From: Onchocerca lupi
Lineage: Eukaryota > Nematoda > Chromadorea > Rhabditida > Onchocercidae
Length of the DNA stretch: 64,000 nt
NCBI GenBank assembly: GCA_028564675.1
Contig: JAOVVO010000102.1
Coordinates: 62,001 to 126,000, forward strand
Reading direction: 5' to 3'
The notes beneath the pieces are model-generated. The model was given only the letters and a program-made list of their open reading frames with translations, did no database searches and was not told the origin of the DNA. Made by a program: the position numbers and the translations under genes. Positions 50,070 through 63,200 of this stretch are shown here, one piece after another. Position 1 is the stretch's first letter. Each line of letters opens with the position of its first letter.

Positions 50070-51075
50070 AGTTCAGTTTATTTTAGCTTGTACAGTGTTT
50101 AACAGGGCTGTTTTATGATATTTTGCCATAAATATACTATAAGATTTCATAGCTTGGATCAAAGATCAGTGATCAAATTAAAAAAAAATGATGCTAAATA
50201 GTTATATTTCATATAATTGCCCATTTCAGCATAAGCATCCTAAAAGCAAAGGCAAAAATTATTCAATAATTAAAAACGAAATTCACATATGTTTGCAAGA
50301 AATGCAAGGAACTGGAAAAGAAATTCAATATTTAAGAAATTCCGTGAAAATCCAAAATATTCAAAATTAATCCGAATTTCTAAATAATTAGTAAATAACG
50401 AAAAAATACTCTTATAATAAATCAAATTTTAAACTTCTATGATGAATTGTAATAAACACCATATTTGTTCAGTGCATGTTGATTTTCGATAGTTCGAAAC
50501 TTTTTTAAATTTTATTTTTTCCTACTTTTAAATGATTAACTGCATTGTCTGAACCTTCAATATCTGACAATTTTTTGGCCATTATTTGAATTTTAATTTT
50601 GGCCTATTTCAATATTTGACAATTCATTGACCTATTTGCTCTGAGTTATTGCGGAACAAACATCTTTCTCCTTTTCTTTTTATCACTGTAGCAATATTTG
50701 AGCAATATTTTCTTGAACGTTAGAATTTCTCAATAGTCTTTATGGTAAATCTTTCTAAAATTATCAAATGATATCAGTATGATCAGATTATCAAATTATA
50801 CAAATTTTATTATCAATTTAATTATATCGTTCGAGTATATATGGCCATGATGTATCTTCAGTATGATTATTTGTGTTAGTTATTCTTGGCCTCAATTCCA
50901 ATCCCAATATTTGATCTCAATCTCCTCAATTTCGCTGATTCAAGTAGAAGTAAAAAAATTTAATAAAAAGTATGCATGTATTGCATTATTTAAATTGAAA
51001 GATATATTTTAAATATTTGCCTAGCCATCATTACGATACTTAATAAATCAAGAAATTTTACCTCAATTTTACTCA
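50070..51075. other. Spacer downstream of the DDR gene
   Basis: A+T-rich with no gene recognised. A 60-codon plus frame (50188-50370) is Lys/Asn/Gln-rich with no splice support. The DDR 3' UTR probably ends near 51080. Confidence 0.5.
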
Positions 51076-51079
51076 AAAA

Positions 51080-51085
51080 TTTATT
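51080..51085 (-). terminator. Probable poly(A) signal of the DDR gene
   Basis: On the minus strand AATAAA lies 158 bases past the stop codon. It is the first canonical hexamer seen after the CDS. Confidence 0.45.
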
Positions 51086-51242
51086 ATACATTAAAATAAT
51101 TTTCTTTTTTTTCATCTAGAATAATCATAAAAACATCAAATCATTAAAAAATTAGAAAAATATCAATCGGAAATGAATTAAGACACAAAAATAGTGATAT
51201 GTTATCATCTCTCGAGATCACTTATGCAATCATAACGATCAA

Positions 51243-54200
51243 TCAATAACAACAGCCTTCGCTCATCTGTGAACAGGTAACATTTTGCAATCGACGATGT
51301 AACGATTGAAATGTCGGACGTTGATCTGGATCATAACTCCAACAAGGCAGTATAAATTCTTGATAAAAATTGACAGATGAAAAATCAGGCCTTTCCAAAT
51401 AAAACTGAAAAATGAAATCAATTTTTTTTTGTTTTTGTTTTTTGTTTTTTTTTCGAAATTTGAGAAATTCATGATTATTTGATTTATGTTTTGGGAGAAT
51501 ACAAAACTTGAGATATTACTCTAAATTATGGCTCGAATATATCAGCATAAATTGTTGGTTAAAAATTGATGAACATAAAATTTAGGATTTTTCAATAATT
51601 TAGGATTGCTCAAATAAGATATAATATTTGCAGATCCATGATAAGAAGGGGAAAAATGTAAGTAAAAATTGAAATATAGATAATTTAGAAACCTGGCATG
51701 TTACCTGCAAATTTAAATAAGATAAAAACAAATAATGAAAATTCGATTCTCAGTTTTCAATTTCCAACATGAGGAATTAAAAATGAAATGAAGAAATGGA
51801 TGATAAGATAATAACTGGAAGTGGAGGTAAGCTAAAGAAATGAAATATTAACTAAGAAATTGAATAAAATAGAAATAACTAGCAGAAATTTGATTCTCGA
51901 ATTTCAATTCCAATATAATGAATTTAAGTGAAATAAATAAGCGACTTCCAAGAGATATTTTAATTACTATTATCATCATAACAGTAATTTTTGTACATTT
52001 AATGACGTTACAGTAATTTATTATCATGATTTGTAAATGGCAACATGTATATTTGTTAATTTTTAGGTAAAATTTATTAATTTTTGGGTAACTTTTTGAT
52101 ATCTCTTCATGATTTCTCATAATAATTCTGATTAAATTTCGAATATTCCGATGAATGATGATAATTTGAAAAATAAAAAGTTAACGCAAGCATGAAATTT
52201 CTAAATTCTTAATTAAAGGTCATTCACTGACCTTTAATGTCCCATGTTTTTGCATAAATGATAAGTTTCTACAAATATCATTATCAGTCATCATTTTATA
52301 CGGATATTTATGACAACCATTAAGTACTTCCCAAAGTGTCACACCAAAAGACCAAACATCTCCTTTGATTGTAATTCGTTTCTAAAAATTGAAACTTAAT
52401 TTTGATAATTAATTAGAAATATTTTGAACAAGCAAAGCTGTTTTTACCATCATAATGATAATAATCCAAATTATTATTCTTGAAGAGTAGCGGAATACAC
52501 ATCATTTGATGAGAATTTTTTGAAATTTCAAATTTTTTTCCATTTGCATAATAACATCATAATTTGTAATTAAATTAAATTTTTTGAGCATAGAAAATTT
52601 CGAAAATAAATTCTTATTGCTTTGAAACTCTTCGTTTTTGTAATTTTTTTTTGTTTCAAGATTAAAAATTTTAAATATAATCGATAAATCATTTAATTTT
52701 TACGTAAGATTATTAAAATTTACATTTATTATATTCCATTTATTGTATCTACTATATTTCAAATTTACTTTTCATTAATTTATTCCCATCTCATCTCCCA
52801 TCTAATTACTATTTAATTTCTTCATCTTAATTTGGTAGGATTATTTTAGAATTTTGAATTCCTTAAATTATCTCGGAAATGAACAGAAAGGCAAATAAAT
52901 GGAAAATTTCGGAAAGAAATTTCGATTGCTTTGAAATTTTTCGATTTCTGAAACATAGATCAAACTAAGATCATAACCAATCAAAAATTTTAATTTTTTT
53001 TCTGAAACTTAAATCATAAACTATACTTACTTACTTAAACTTAGATCATTTTATTTTTGATATGATTGAAATTTAGATCAAGCTGCATTGATTATTTTCC
53101 CAAATTTATTCATATTTATTTTCAACAATTTCAATTCAAATCATACTTCCACGGCCGCTTCCCAGGATTTCCATCGGATCCGTCCAGGATCTACCGGATT
53201 ATCCGTTCCGAAATGATCCAATCCGTAAGCCATATTGAAATTGGTAAGTTTAACAGTACCATCATTAGCAATCATACAGTTATTCGCCGAAAGATTACCA
53301 TGGATGAAATTTTTCGATTCCAAATATGACATACCGGCTGCAATTTGCGTGCTTACTGATAACAGCAATTCTGTCCTGCAGCAGAACTGATATAAATGGA
53401 AGTTACTGATAAGATAGGTGCATAATATCAATGATAAGCTTATTATTGATCGATGTATTCTTTATTCTTGATGCTTATTGATTTTGAACCATATTTTCAT
53501 GGTGGATTAGTGATAAGCTTACATATGCACTATTTGAAGTTTCTGAGATCAGAAAAAACAAGCTTATCATGATAAGCTCAGCACTAATCAAATTTACAAG
53601 ATAGTAAATGGTAAATATATAGAATTGATAGTACCTATTATTTATATTATGTTGATTATTTAATCTAAAAAGCTATCCATTGTCTTATTGATTTCAAATC
53701 ATATTTCCACAATTGCTAATTATAAACTTCAAAAATGGAAGCTAAAAAAGCTTATCATTGATTTAATCTGTACGATGAAAGACTATAAAAAGGCTTATAC
53801 TTATCATTGACCAAAGATTATCATTGATCTAATCTGTATGATAAAAAGGTCATAAAAGGCTTATCATTGGCCTAACCTGTGCGATAACTCGTTGTTTAGG
53901 CTTTGAAGATATTGGCCAAGATATTGCTCGAGATATTCATGGATACAACTTGTTAATAATCCATCACAACAAACACCAATCACTTCTAATATATTTTGAT
54001 GTCGTAGGCAACTTAATTCGCTAATAATTATTTCAAATTCCCTCCGATCATTGTGATTTCCATGAAATGTTTTATTTACTATTGTACGTTGTTCCAATTG
54101 GCAAAGCCAAATCTGAATTTTAACCAATATTTTAAAAGAAAAAATATCACTAATCAAAAATGATCTATTGATCTATCGATTTATAAATTAGTTCTTGATA

Positions 54201-57200
54201 TTGTAAATATATAGTTCAAAATAAATTACCATTTCTTTTTATTTCCAAAAAAAAAAAAAAACAAAGAATTTCTAACAATTAAATAATAAAATGAGTTAAC
54301 TGAAATATTTGGTTCATTTCATTCTAAATTTAAAAGAAAAAATACTAATAATCAGAAATGATCTATTGATCTATTGATTTATAAATCAATTATTGATATT
54401 GTAAATATTGTATTCAAAATAAATTACCATTTTTTTCTATTTTTTCTAAAAAAAAAGCAATTTTCAACAATTAATTAATAAAATTTCGTAAACTAACCTC
54501 ACCAAATCGACTATCACCCAAATGTTCGCAGAATCGTAATGATTGTGGATTAATTTCAACAAAATTTGTTGATTTATTTGCAGCACGAACTTTATTGTAA
54601 TCATTAGCTGCTTGATAAGTCATTGAATTCCTTTTGGAAAAAAAAAAGAAAATTATTTTTTATTTTCCAATTATTTTTAGTATTTTTTTTGCTTCAGAAT
54701 TACTTTCCGCTTTCTTTGAAACTTCAAAACAAAATATTTTTTCCAATTTTAATTACTTTAATTCTTTGCACAATTACTTACTTCATTGGCATATATCCAA
54801 GTTTTCGTGGAAATCGCATAGAAATATCAGTTGAAGCATAATGATTTACTGAATTTAAGTGAAATTTTGATGAATCGCATACGATTTTATTGTTATTTTC
54901 ATTAACTTCATCATTGCTAAAGATAAATTGAAACTTAATCAGTCTTGGAAACAGGAATTGATAAGGAAAGTTTTATCTTTCAATGTTAACAGAATCTCGG
55001 AACTGTTAATTTCGACAATTTTTTCATATCATTGCTAAAGATGAAATTGATCTAATAAACCTCGTAAAGAAGAAATAACATTAAAAAATTTTCCCTTAAT
55101 TTTGAGATAATCTCTGTTAGTTTTTGAGAATTTCCATTTTTATAACAATTTTTATGTTAATTTTATAACTGCTAAATCTGATTAATTTTCATATCATTGC
55201 TGAAGGAAAATTAACCTAATTAGCTTCATAAAGAAGAAGTGATATGGAAAATTTTATTCTCGAATTTTAAGATAATCTCGAAATTGTTAGTCATTAAAAT
55301 GAAATGCTTCAAATGGTTTTAAAACTCAAAGGTCTCAAAGATTTCCAGTGATATCTGAACTTCTGATAAGCAATCATTCAATCATTATTTCTCTAAATAG
55401 TATCACTTGCGATCAAATTCTTTGCCAACAATAATCAAGCTCGAGGTTACCCAACATAATACTAAAATTTCATATAGCTTCAAGTAAAAGTGAAAATCCT
55501 TGTACAATATCACATACCTGATATATCATTATCAAATTACGTTACTGTTTTACCAAAAAAATCACGTGTAACGTGAAAAAGAAGTATACCTGACGTAACT
55601 CGGTTCAGCATATTCACTACCAGTAGATAAATTAGCGTGAAGTTTTTCCAATAATGAATTTTGCATATTATCATTTGTCATACGGTAAGCATTAGGTGAT
55701 GTACGCTGAAATATAATATCACTACTTTATTAATTTTTTTAATTACAAAAAAAAAATTCAATTCTAATCATTCGAAATAAGTATAACTGTTCTAGTAATT
55801 TACCGGAATAAATATTTCAAATAAATTTTGATATATATAGCTCTATCTCTATATGTTTCTTTTTTTCTTTTACAAAAATTTTAAATAAAAAGTTTATTTT
55901 TGAAAATTTTGAAATTTTTTTTTTCTGAAAACAAAAACTTTAGCTGTTTGTCCTTCGATTATCATTCGTACATCTTTCGTATTTTTCTTCAAAACTATAA
56001 ATGGTCCTTTTCGTGGAAATGTATGACGATAAATCCATAATAAATAGAAAAGGATTATTAGAGCAGAGAAGAGGAAAAATATTGATATTATTACAGCTGA
56101 AAATATTGATTTTTTAAATTAAAATACAATTAAAATATAAATTTACAAAAATAATTAATCCTTTTAAAAGTTCAAATTTTCAAAATTATATTCGTTAATA
56201 TTAATGTCTAAAATTATGCAAGTTTGAAATGATATTATCATTTCAAATATTGCATATTTCAAAATACTGAAATTTAATTTCTATTAATGAAGCAATTAGA
56301 TTTGAAATTATTATATATGCAATGGGAGATATTATTATAGGGTATATATGTGCGTATATATCTGCAAAAATTTTCAGGTAAATTCGGTTTAAATTCGGTT
56401 TAAACAGGTAAAATTAATTAAATTAAACAAACCAACTGATAACCATCGTGTACCATCTTCTGATATATCATTGATGGCGAAATAAGTTAACGTATCACCT
56501 CTACTTGATTGATTATCAAAATCTAATTCTTCATCCATCATATCATACGATTCAAATATTTCATTTGCTGGAAAATGATAAAGAAAATTCCATTCACTAA
56601 CTTTTTAAAAACGATATCATTTACTTGATTAATTACTAAAATTTTATCAGTCATTGAAATTTCATGTTGTATGAAGATTTACAATCAAGTCAGATTTTAA
56701 TTTTTTTGTTGTCATATTTTAATTGTAATCTTAAATCAAATTAAATTAGCTTAATAATCAGATACAAATCTTTTTACTGCAATTTAAAAAATAAACATTA
56801 AAACTGACTAAATTCGAATTTAATTTCACTTAGCAATAACCAAGTGCTATTTTTCTGCAAAGTTAGTTCGACTCGTAATTCTTTGGCAATTCGACTTGGC
56901 ACCGGTATTCGTACCCATCTAAAATTCATTTAAATCAAAAAATGAAAAAATGAAAAAATTAAGGAATATCGAATTTTTTTTAGATTTTTTTGAAATATTA
57001 TTGATTTAAATTTCATTTTAGTAATCTGACTAATTACAAGTCTTGATTGAAATTACACTTTTCATTTAAATTTTACTGTTAATTATTTCATTGCGGTAGA
57101 GTTTGTAAAATAAACCTGGCAGTTTGAAAATTTTTATCGGCAACATAATTGAAATACAGTATTCTTGGTGAATATTGTCCTCCACCTTGCGGTGAGAACC

Positions 57201-60200
57201 ATACATTTGCTCTTTTAAATACCTAAAATATTAAAAAAATTAAATTTAGAAAATTCCTAGTATATATAATATGAATAATTTACGAGATTTAAAATGAGCA
57301 ATTAGAATGGAATGATTAAATTGAAAGAACACCTTCAAAATTCAATTCAATTTTCAAGAATATAAAGCGAATTCGCAAGATTTATCACAAATTTGAAGGA
57401 AAAAGGTGAATAAAAATTAAAAAATTGTTTACAAATTTCAATTATCAATTCTTGAATTTTGTGCAGAATTTGAAATGAGTAATTGCTGATAAATGATTAA
57501 AATATTCTCTCAGAAATTAAAATATAATTAAATTAATAGATTATGTACTTAATTAATAAAATACATTATCTGTTCTTCATGACATTAGACATAATCGGTG
57601 CATAAATTTTGCAAAATATTATTTATAATAAACTATTACTTTGATCAAATTTTAATAATTTAAAATATAATTTTATACTAAATTACTTGGAATTAACTAT
57701 ATCACTGAAGAACTGTTCTTTAATTTTGAAGTGATAAACTTCAATTATTCTCATTTCAACTTATAAAAGATATACTGATCCTTAACTAATATGAGATAAG
57801 CTTTAATTTTTCTAATTCTTATTAGATAATTAATTATGTTTTAATTAATTCTCATTTAGCTATTAGTAGCTTTAATTTTAATCTCTGGTGTAATACGATA
57901 TGCAATACCTGAGCACCACTTTTCAAGAAATTTGATGCATGAAACAAAATAGCATTGATAATTTTCTTCTTTGCAAACAACACTTCAATTGTAATTGTTG
58001 CTCCTACAATAAAAATTTATTTTAATTGGAAAAAAAAAGCTCAAGAGTTTTGCGACAATTGCGCAGCCAGCAAACAAATGCATGAAACAAACCATAATTA
58101 ATTAAAGAAATAGAAGAAAAACATTTTTTTAAAATGATTTTTCAGCGTTAAAATAATATTTTATGGTGTAAAAATGAATGCGCAAGAAGGTTTATGGCAA
58201 AATGTAATAATTTATTGAATATTAAAATATCCATGATATCATCAAATTTACGTTATTTTTTAAGTTCTTGAAAAATTTGATCAAAATTAGCTTAGTCATT
58301 TCCATCGTTTTTTATTCTATAAAAATTAATCTTATCAAAAAATAAATGAATAATTGATATGAAGTTATGCAGAAAAAAAGGATTTAAATTTAAAAATAAT
58401 TCGATTAAAAAAAAGAAAACGGAAAATATACCATGTTTTTCTTTACTCCAACCGATCCATTTTTCAGGATATTTCTCGAAATTATCCATGCCAACTGCGC
58501 CATCATATAATTTACCAAGACCATTGATCAAATATCCAGATGAATTTGTGATTCCATCGTATGTTATATCTTTCAAATTTAAACCATCCATTATATCACC
58601 TTCCGGTATCGTATAGGATAGAACTTGATCTAAAATATTGAACCTAACATGTTTGATAGGTAATTAATTTAACTAATCTGACAAAATGTTTAATAGATTA
58701 AAAACTAATTAATTTGAATGACTTAATCAATATTGAAGAAATCAAGAGAGCAATGATAAGATAAATTACATCTTCCGATATTATATAAAACAGGAGTTAA
58801 TCTAGAATATTGAGCTTGTTTTATTTAATAAATTGAACAATTTAAATAACTGAATCGATTTTGACGAGGTCAAACAATACTTATGCGATAAATCGAAGAT
58901 ACTGTTTCATTTGTACAGTAAATCGAACATACTGTTTTCTTTGTAACAAGCCGATAATGCTATTCCCTATATAGTGAATTGAAAATACTGTTTCTCTCGT
59001 ACAGTAAAACAGAGATGCTGTTACTCTAGTACAGTAAATCGAAAATATTCTTCGCTCATACGGTAATTCGAAAATACTGTATCCATTGTATAGTAAAAAT
59101 AAAATACTATTTCAGATTTGCAAGAATAATTTCTTGTAGTGCTTGAATTTTTGAAATTTATAGTAATTGGGAATTCTTCTATTTCTTGACTTTTTTAACT
59201 TCAAACTTATAATACTTACTATATTTTGTAATAAAAGAATAATATTACGGTAACCTTTGTAAACACATCCATAAAGTTCAACGCGCATACAAACGGTACG
59301 TGTAACTTCTGAAACCGGTATGATACGTAGATTCCGTGCTACAATACCACCATCCAATGCTCGAAATACTGCCGATTGTGTATCACTATTTCCAATTATT
59401 ACCTACAAAAATTCGTTTTTTTTTTATCTTTATTGTTACGTGATTATAACGTTAACGTAACGGAATCAAGTGATCGCAAGTGATCGTAAGGGATTTGATT
59501 ACATCAGCGATTCCAATTCAATAAAATATAAATTTGTGTTTACTTCATTACACTATTTGTTGCTATTTCATTCAACATATGACAAATATTTGTCTTTTAA
59601 TCATGCATTTACTTATGAATTTCTAATCAATCTCGATCAGAACGAACTGATAATTTCTCTACCATTAGATTATCAAATAAAAAAAATGATATGAATAAAA
59701 AAATTTAAAAATTTGCAGAAAAAAACTCAAAAATTATCATCACATCATGGGAAATATCAAACAATGTTTTGTTGAAAATTTGAATTTCTTTCAAATCTAA
59801 TTTATTTTTATATTTTTTGTTTAGCAATTTGATGTTGAAAAACCGTAAGATTAGAATTTATTGAATAAGATTTTGAAAAATTATCTTTAAACTTTATTAT
59901 TTTGTCGCAAATTTTCAAAAATAAAAAAATGAGGAAATTTTTGAATAAATTTAAAACTTGAAAATATAAAATTAAAAAAAATCTTTTGGTTCAATCATTT
60001 TTATTTGCTAAAAATCAATATATTGCCATATAATGGTAGAGTTTATAGAATTGCTAATAATTAAGTAAACAATTTAGTGTAATATTTTTGATATGTTTAC
60101 ATAAGATCCATTTGTGAATAATTTAGCAGACATTTGCATAATCATTCTCAAATTTTTTCGGCTTCCGTGATTAATTAATTAATTGCTGTGCAAATAATTA

Positions 60201-63200
60201 AATAATCAATTATTTGCATCAATTTTGTAAACAATATCCAATGGAGATGAAAAATCATGCAATATTGGGTTTCACTTCTTATTCATGTTTAAAATTAGTG
60301 CAGAAAAATTTTAGAAAATTTAATTTTTTTAAAACATTATTTTGAATAATAAAATTGAATTCAATTGTATTTTAAAATTAAAATTTCAAAAATTCGTAAT
60401 TTTGATCGAAGAAAAGAAGTAAAGGAAAACTTTTTAAGATACCTCATTTTGTTTTCCATCTTTATATCGTGCCCACGTACCGAGACTTTCACGCCAATAT
60501 TCTAACATATACGCTGGAGCATATTCTAGTCCACGTCCGCCATCAAAACGTCCCTGCGATTCGATCACTGTTATCACCATATCAGTATCAAAATCAATTT
60601 GCAACCATTCTACTATTTCAGAGCTTATTTGTTGACGTGGACACCACGCACCACTTCCACGTTCCGTACGTATTCTGCAAAAAATAGAAAAGAAAAATCG
60701 ATTTTATTCACTTTTCTAAAACATTTTGGTAATCATATTTCTCATTTTATTACGTTTTTCAAAATTACAGGATTGCGTAATAATTGAAGGGTCACGTTAC
60801 GGAATTATATCAATGCAGCGTGACCTTGAAAATAATATTATAACAGCAAATTTCACACGGTTTTTCATGCCTTTTAAAGGCTTATAATATTTTGATTATC
60901 GAAATATTTCGTTTAATTTCACTAGGTTTATTTATGACAGTCCGGATTATTTAGCCTTAATCGACTAATATATGATGGTATCATTTGGCTTGCATAAAAT
61001 CTTATTATCTGGCTCTTATCATTTGGCTTGCATGAAGTCTTATCGATTGGCTTGAATAAAATCTTGAACCTTAAACTTTGCCAACATTTTTCAATCTTTT
61101 GCTAAAAAGATATGGAGAAAGAAAGAAATGATTAAATTATAAAATTCCTAAAATTAAAAAATTTTCATCAAATTTATTTCGTTCAATTTACTTAGAAATA
61201 TTTATTTAAATAGCGAAAAAGTTTTTCATTTAACAATTTCATTATTTCACCAATTAATACTTATTTTAATTTTAGCCATCTAGTAATAATGAAGGAAAAG
61301 CGATTAATTCTTTCAGATTGATTCAAAGGTCATCACTAACTACTACTGTCACTAATGCTACTGTCAAATTATCTATTCAAATAGTTAAGTGATAAGATAA
61401 AATTATGAAGTATATCATATGTATTTTATCATATAAAATTATCTGTCTAAATTATGATAGCATTATGCAAATTTTTTTTATTTAATTTAATTGTGACGTG
61501 ACATTCATGAATATATTTGAGAATAAAGAAGAAAAAATAGGAAATAATACAGAATGATTAATATGGAATTATCCAATTATTGAAAATTTAAGACAAAAAT
61601 CGATAGTATTTTGATAAAAATTGATAAATTTAATCATATCAAATGCATTAGGTGTAATAATAATCGTTTTTTATCTTCATCTTCCAAAATCTAATAATTA
61701 TAATAAGTCTGGCGCCAGCTAAATTAAATTTTTTTTCCCTCATTTTTTTCAACAAATTATAAATTATTATATCTAATAATAATGAAATAATATACGGTAA
61801 AATTATTGGAAATTTTTCATCTACCCAGAACAAAATTAATCCAATTTATCCGAATGAAAAATTTTTAAGACACGAAATTAAAATTAAATAAATCTAAAAA
61901 ATTTTAGAAATCAATTATTCCCCTTAATCCGAAAAATAATTTTATCGATTCATATCGTATCTATTAATTTTCCGATTTTTTTTTTTTTTTTTTTTCTATT
62001 CCTTTTTTCTTATCTTTTTTTCTCTACAATAAATTAGATTGAAAATGAAGAAAAAAAAATTGAAAAGAAAAAGAAATTATAAGTTTATTTGAATGAAATT
62101 TTTAAAATAATATAATTTGTATGATCTTTTTCTGATATTTAAAAAATTGAAAACATTCAAATTTTATTTCAAAGAAAAAAAGCTATAATGTAGCTTTAAT
62201 TAATTCTAAATTTTTATTAATATTTTTATTTCACTTCTCTAAATTTTATCAAATCAATTAGCTGCATTGATGCATATTCTTGGCCATATTTCAGTCTTCA
62301 CTTATTTAATTAATTCATGGAATATGAAAGAAATCAGAACGAATGAATGTCTTGTTGAATTGGGAAGAGACGAAATGGCTTAAATGAATTTAATTAATTA
62401 CTCATTTCCACAATTCCATACGTTTGGACAACGAAAATTGGGTTAAAGCAGTGAAATGGATCGAATTGCTAACAATATTAGAGCCTTAAATTTATGCAAA
62501 GATATATGACAAATTGAATTTGTCAACTTGTAGAAAGCAAATAATAAGCAATTTTGTAGGCAGCTAATTTCGAATATAATATTGAATTATCAATGATAAA
62601 ATTTTAGCAATATGTAAATTTAATTTGAAATTAACTAGAATTTGAACTTAAATTAAAATAAATAAGATGAAACTGATTTATGTTGGACAAATTGATTTTA
62701 TTACAAATTAATTGATTTAAATTAGTTCAGATCCGAATAGAATGTAATGACAAAATTTGTCAGTTTGTAGAGCATATTTGAAAATAATTAAAATTTGAAC
62801 TCAATTTTTTCTCATTTATTTTAGAATAATTTAAACTAAAGGAGACAAATTCATTTTATTTCAAATCAACTGATTCAATTAATTCAGTTATGGATTAAAT
62901 CTAAAATATTCGGATAATTTATCAAAATTATTTTGTTTATTTGAATTATCAGTGATAAAGTTTATCATTTTGTAAAGCTTATTTGAAAATAATTGAATTG
63001 AACTTAATTTTGTCTCATTCATTTTAGATTAATTTGGGGCTAAATGAAATAGATTCATTTCACTACAAACTTTTCGACTTAAATTTGAAATATTCAGATA
63101 ATTTATTCAAAAAATTTATCCAAAGATAATCATTCCATTATTCGCCTTGAATTTTTCATTTAAATTAACTTAATTTCATTAAAAAATTATGTCAGCGAAA

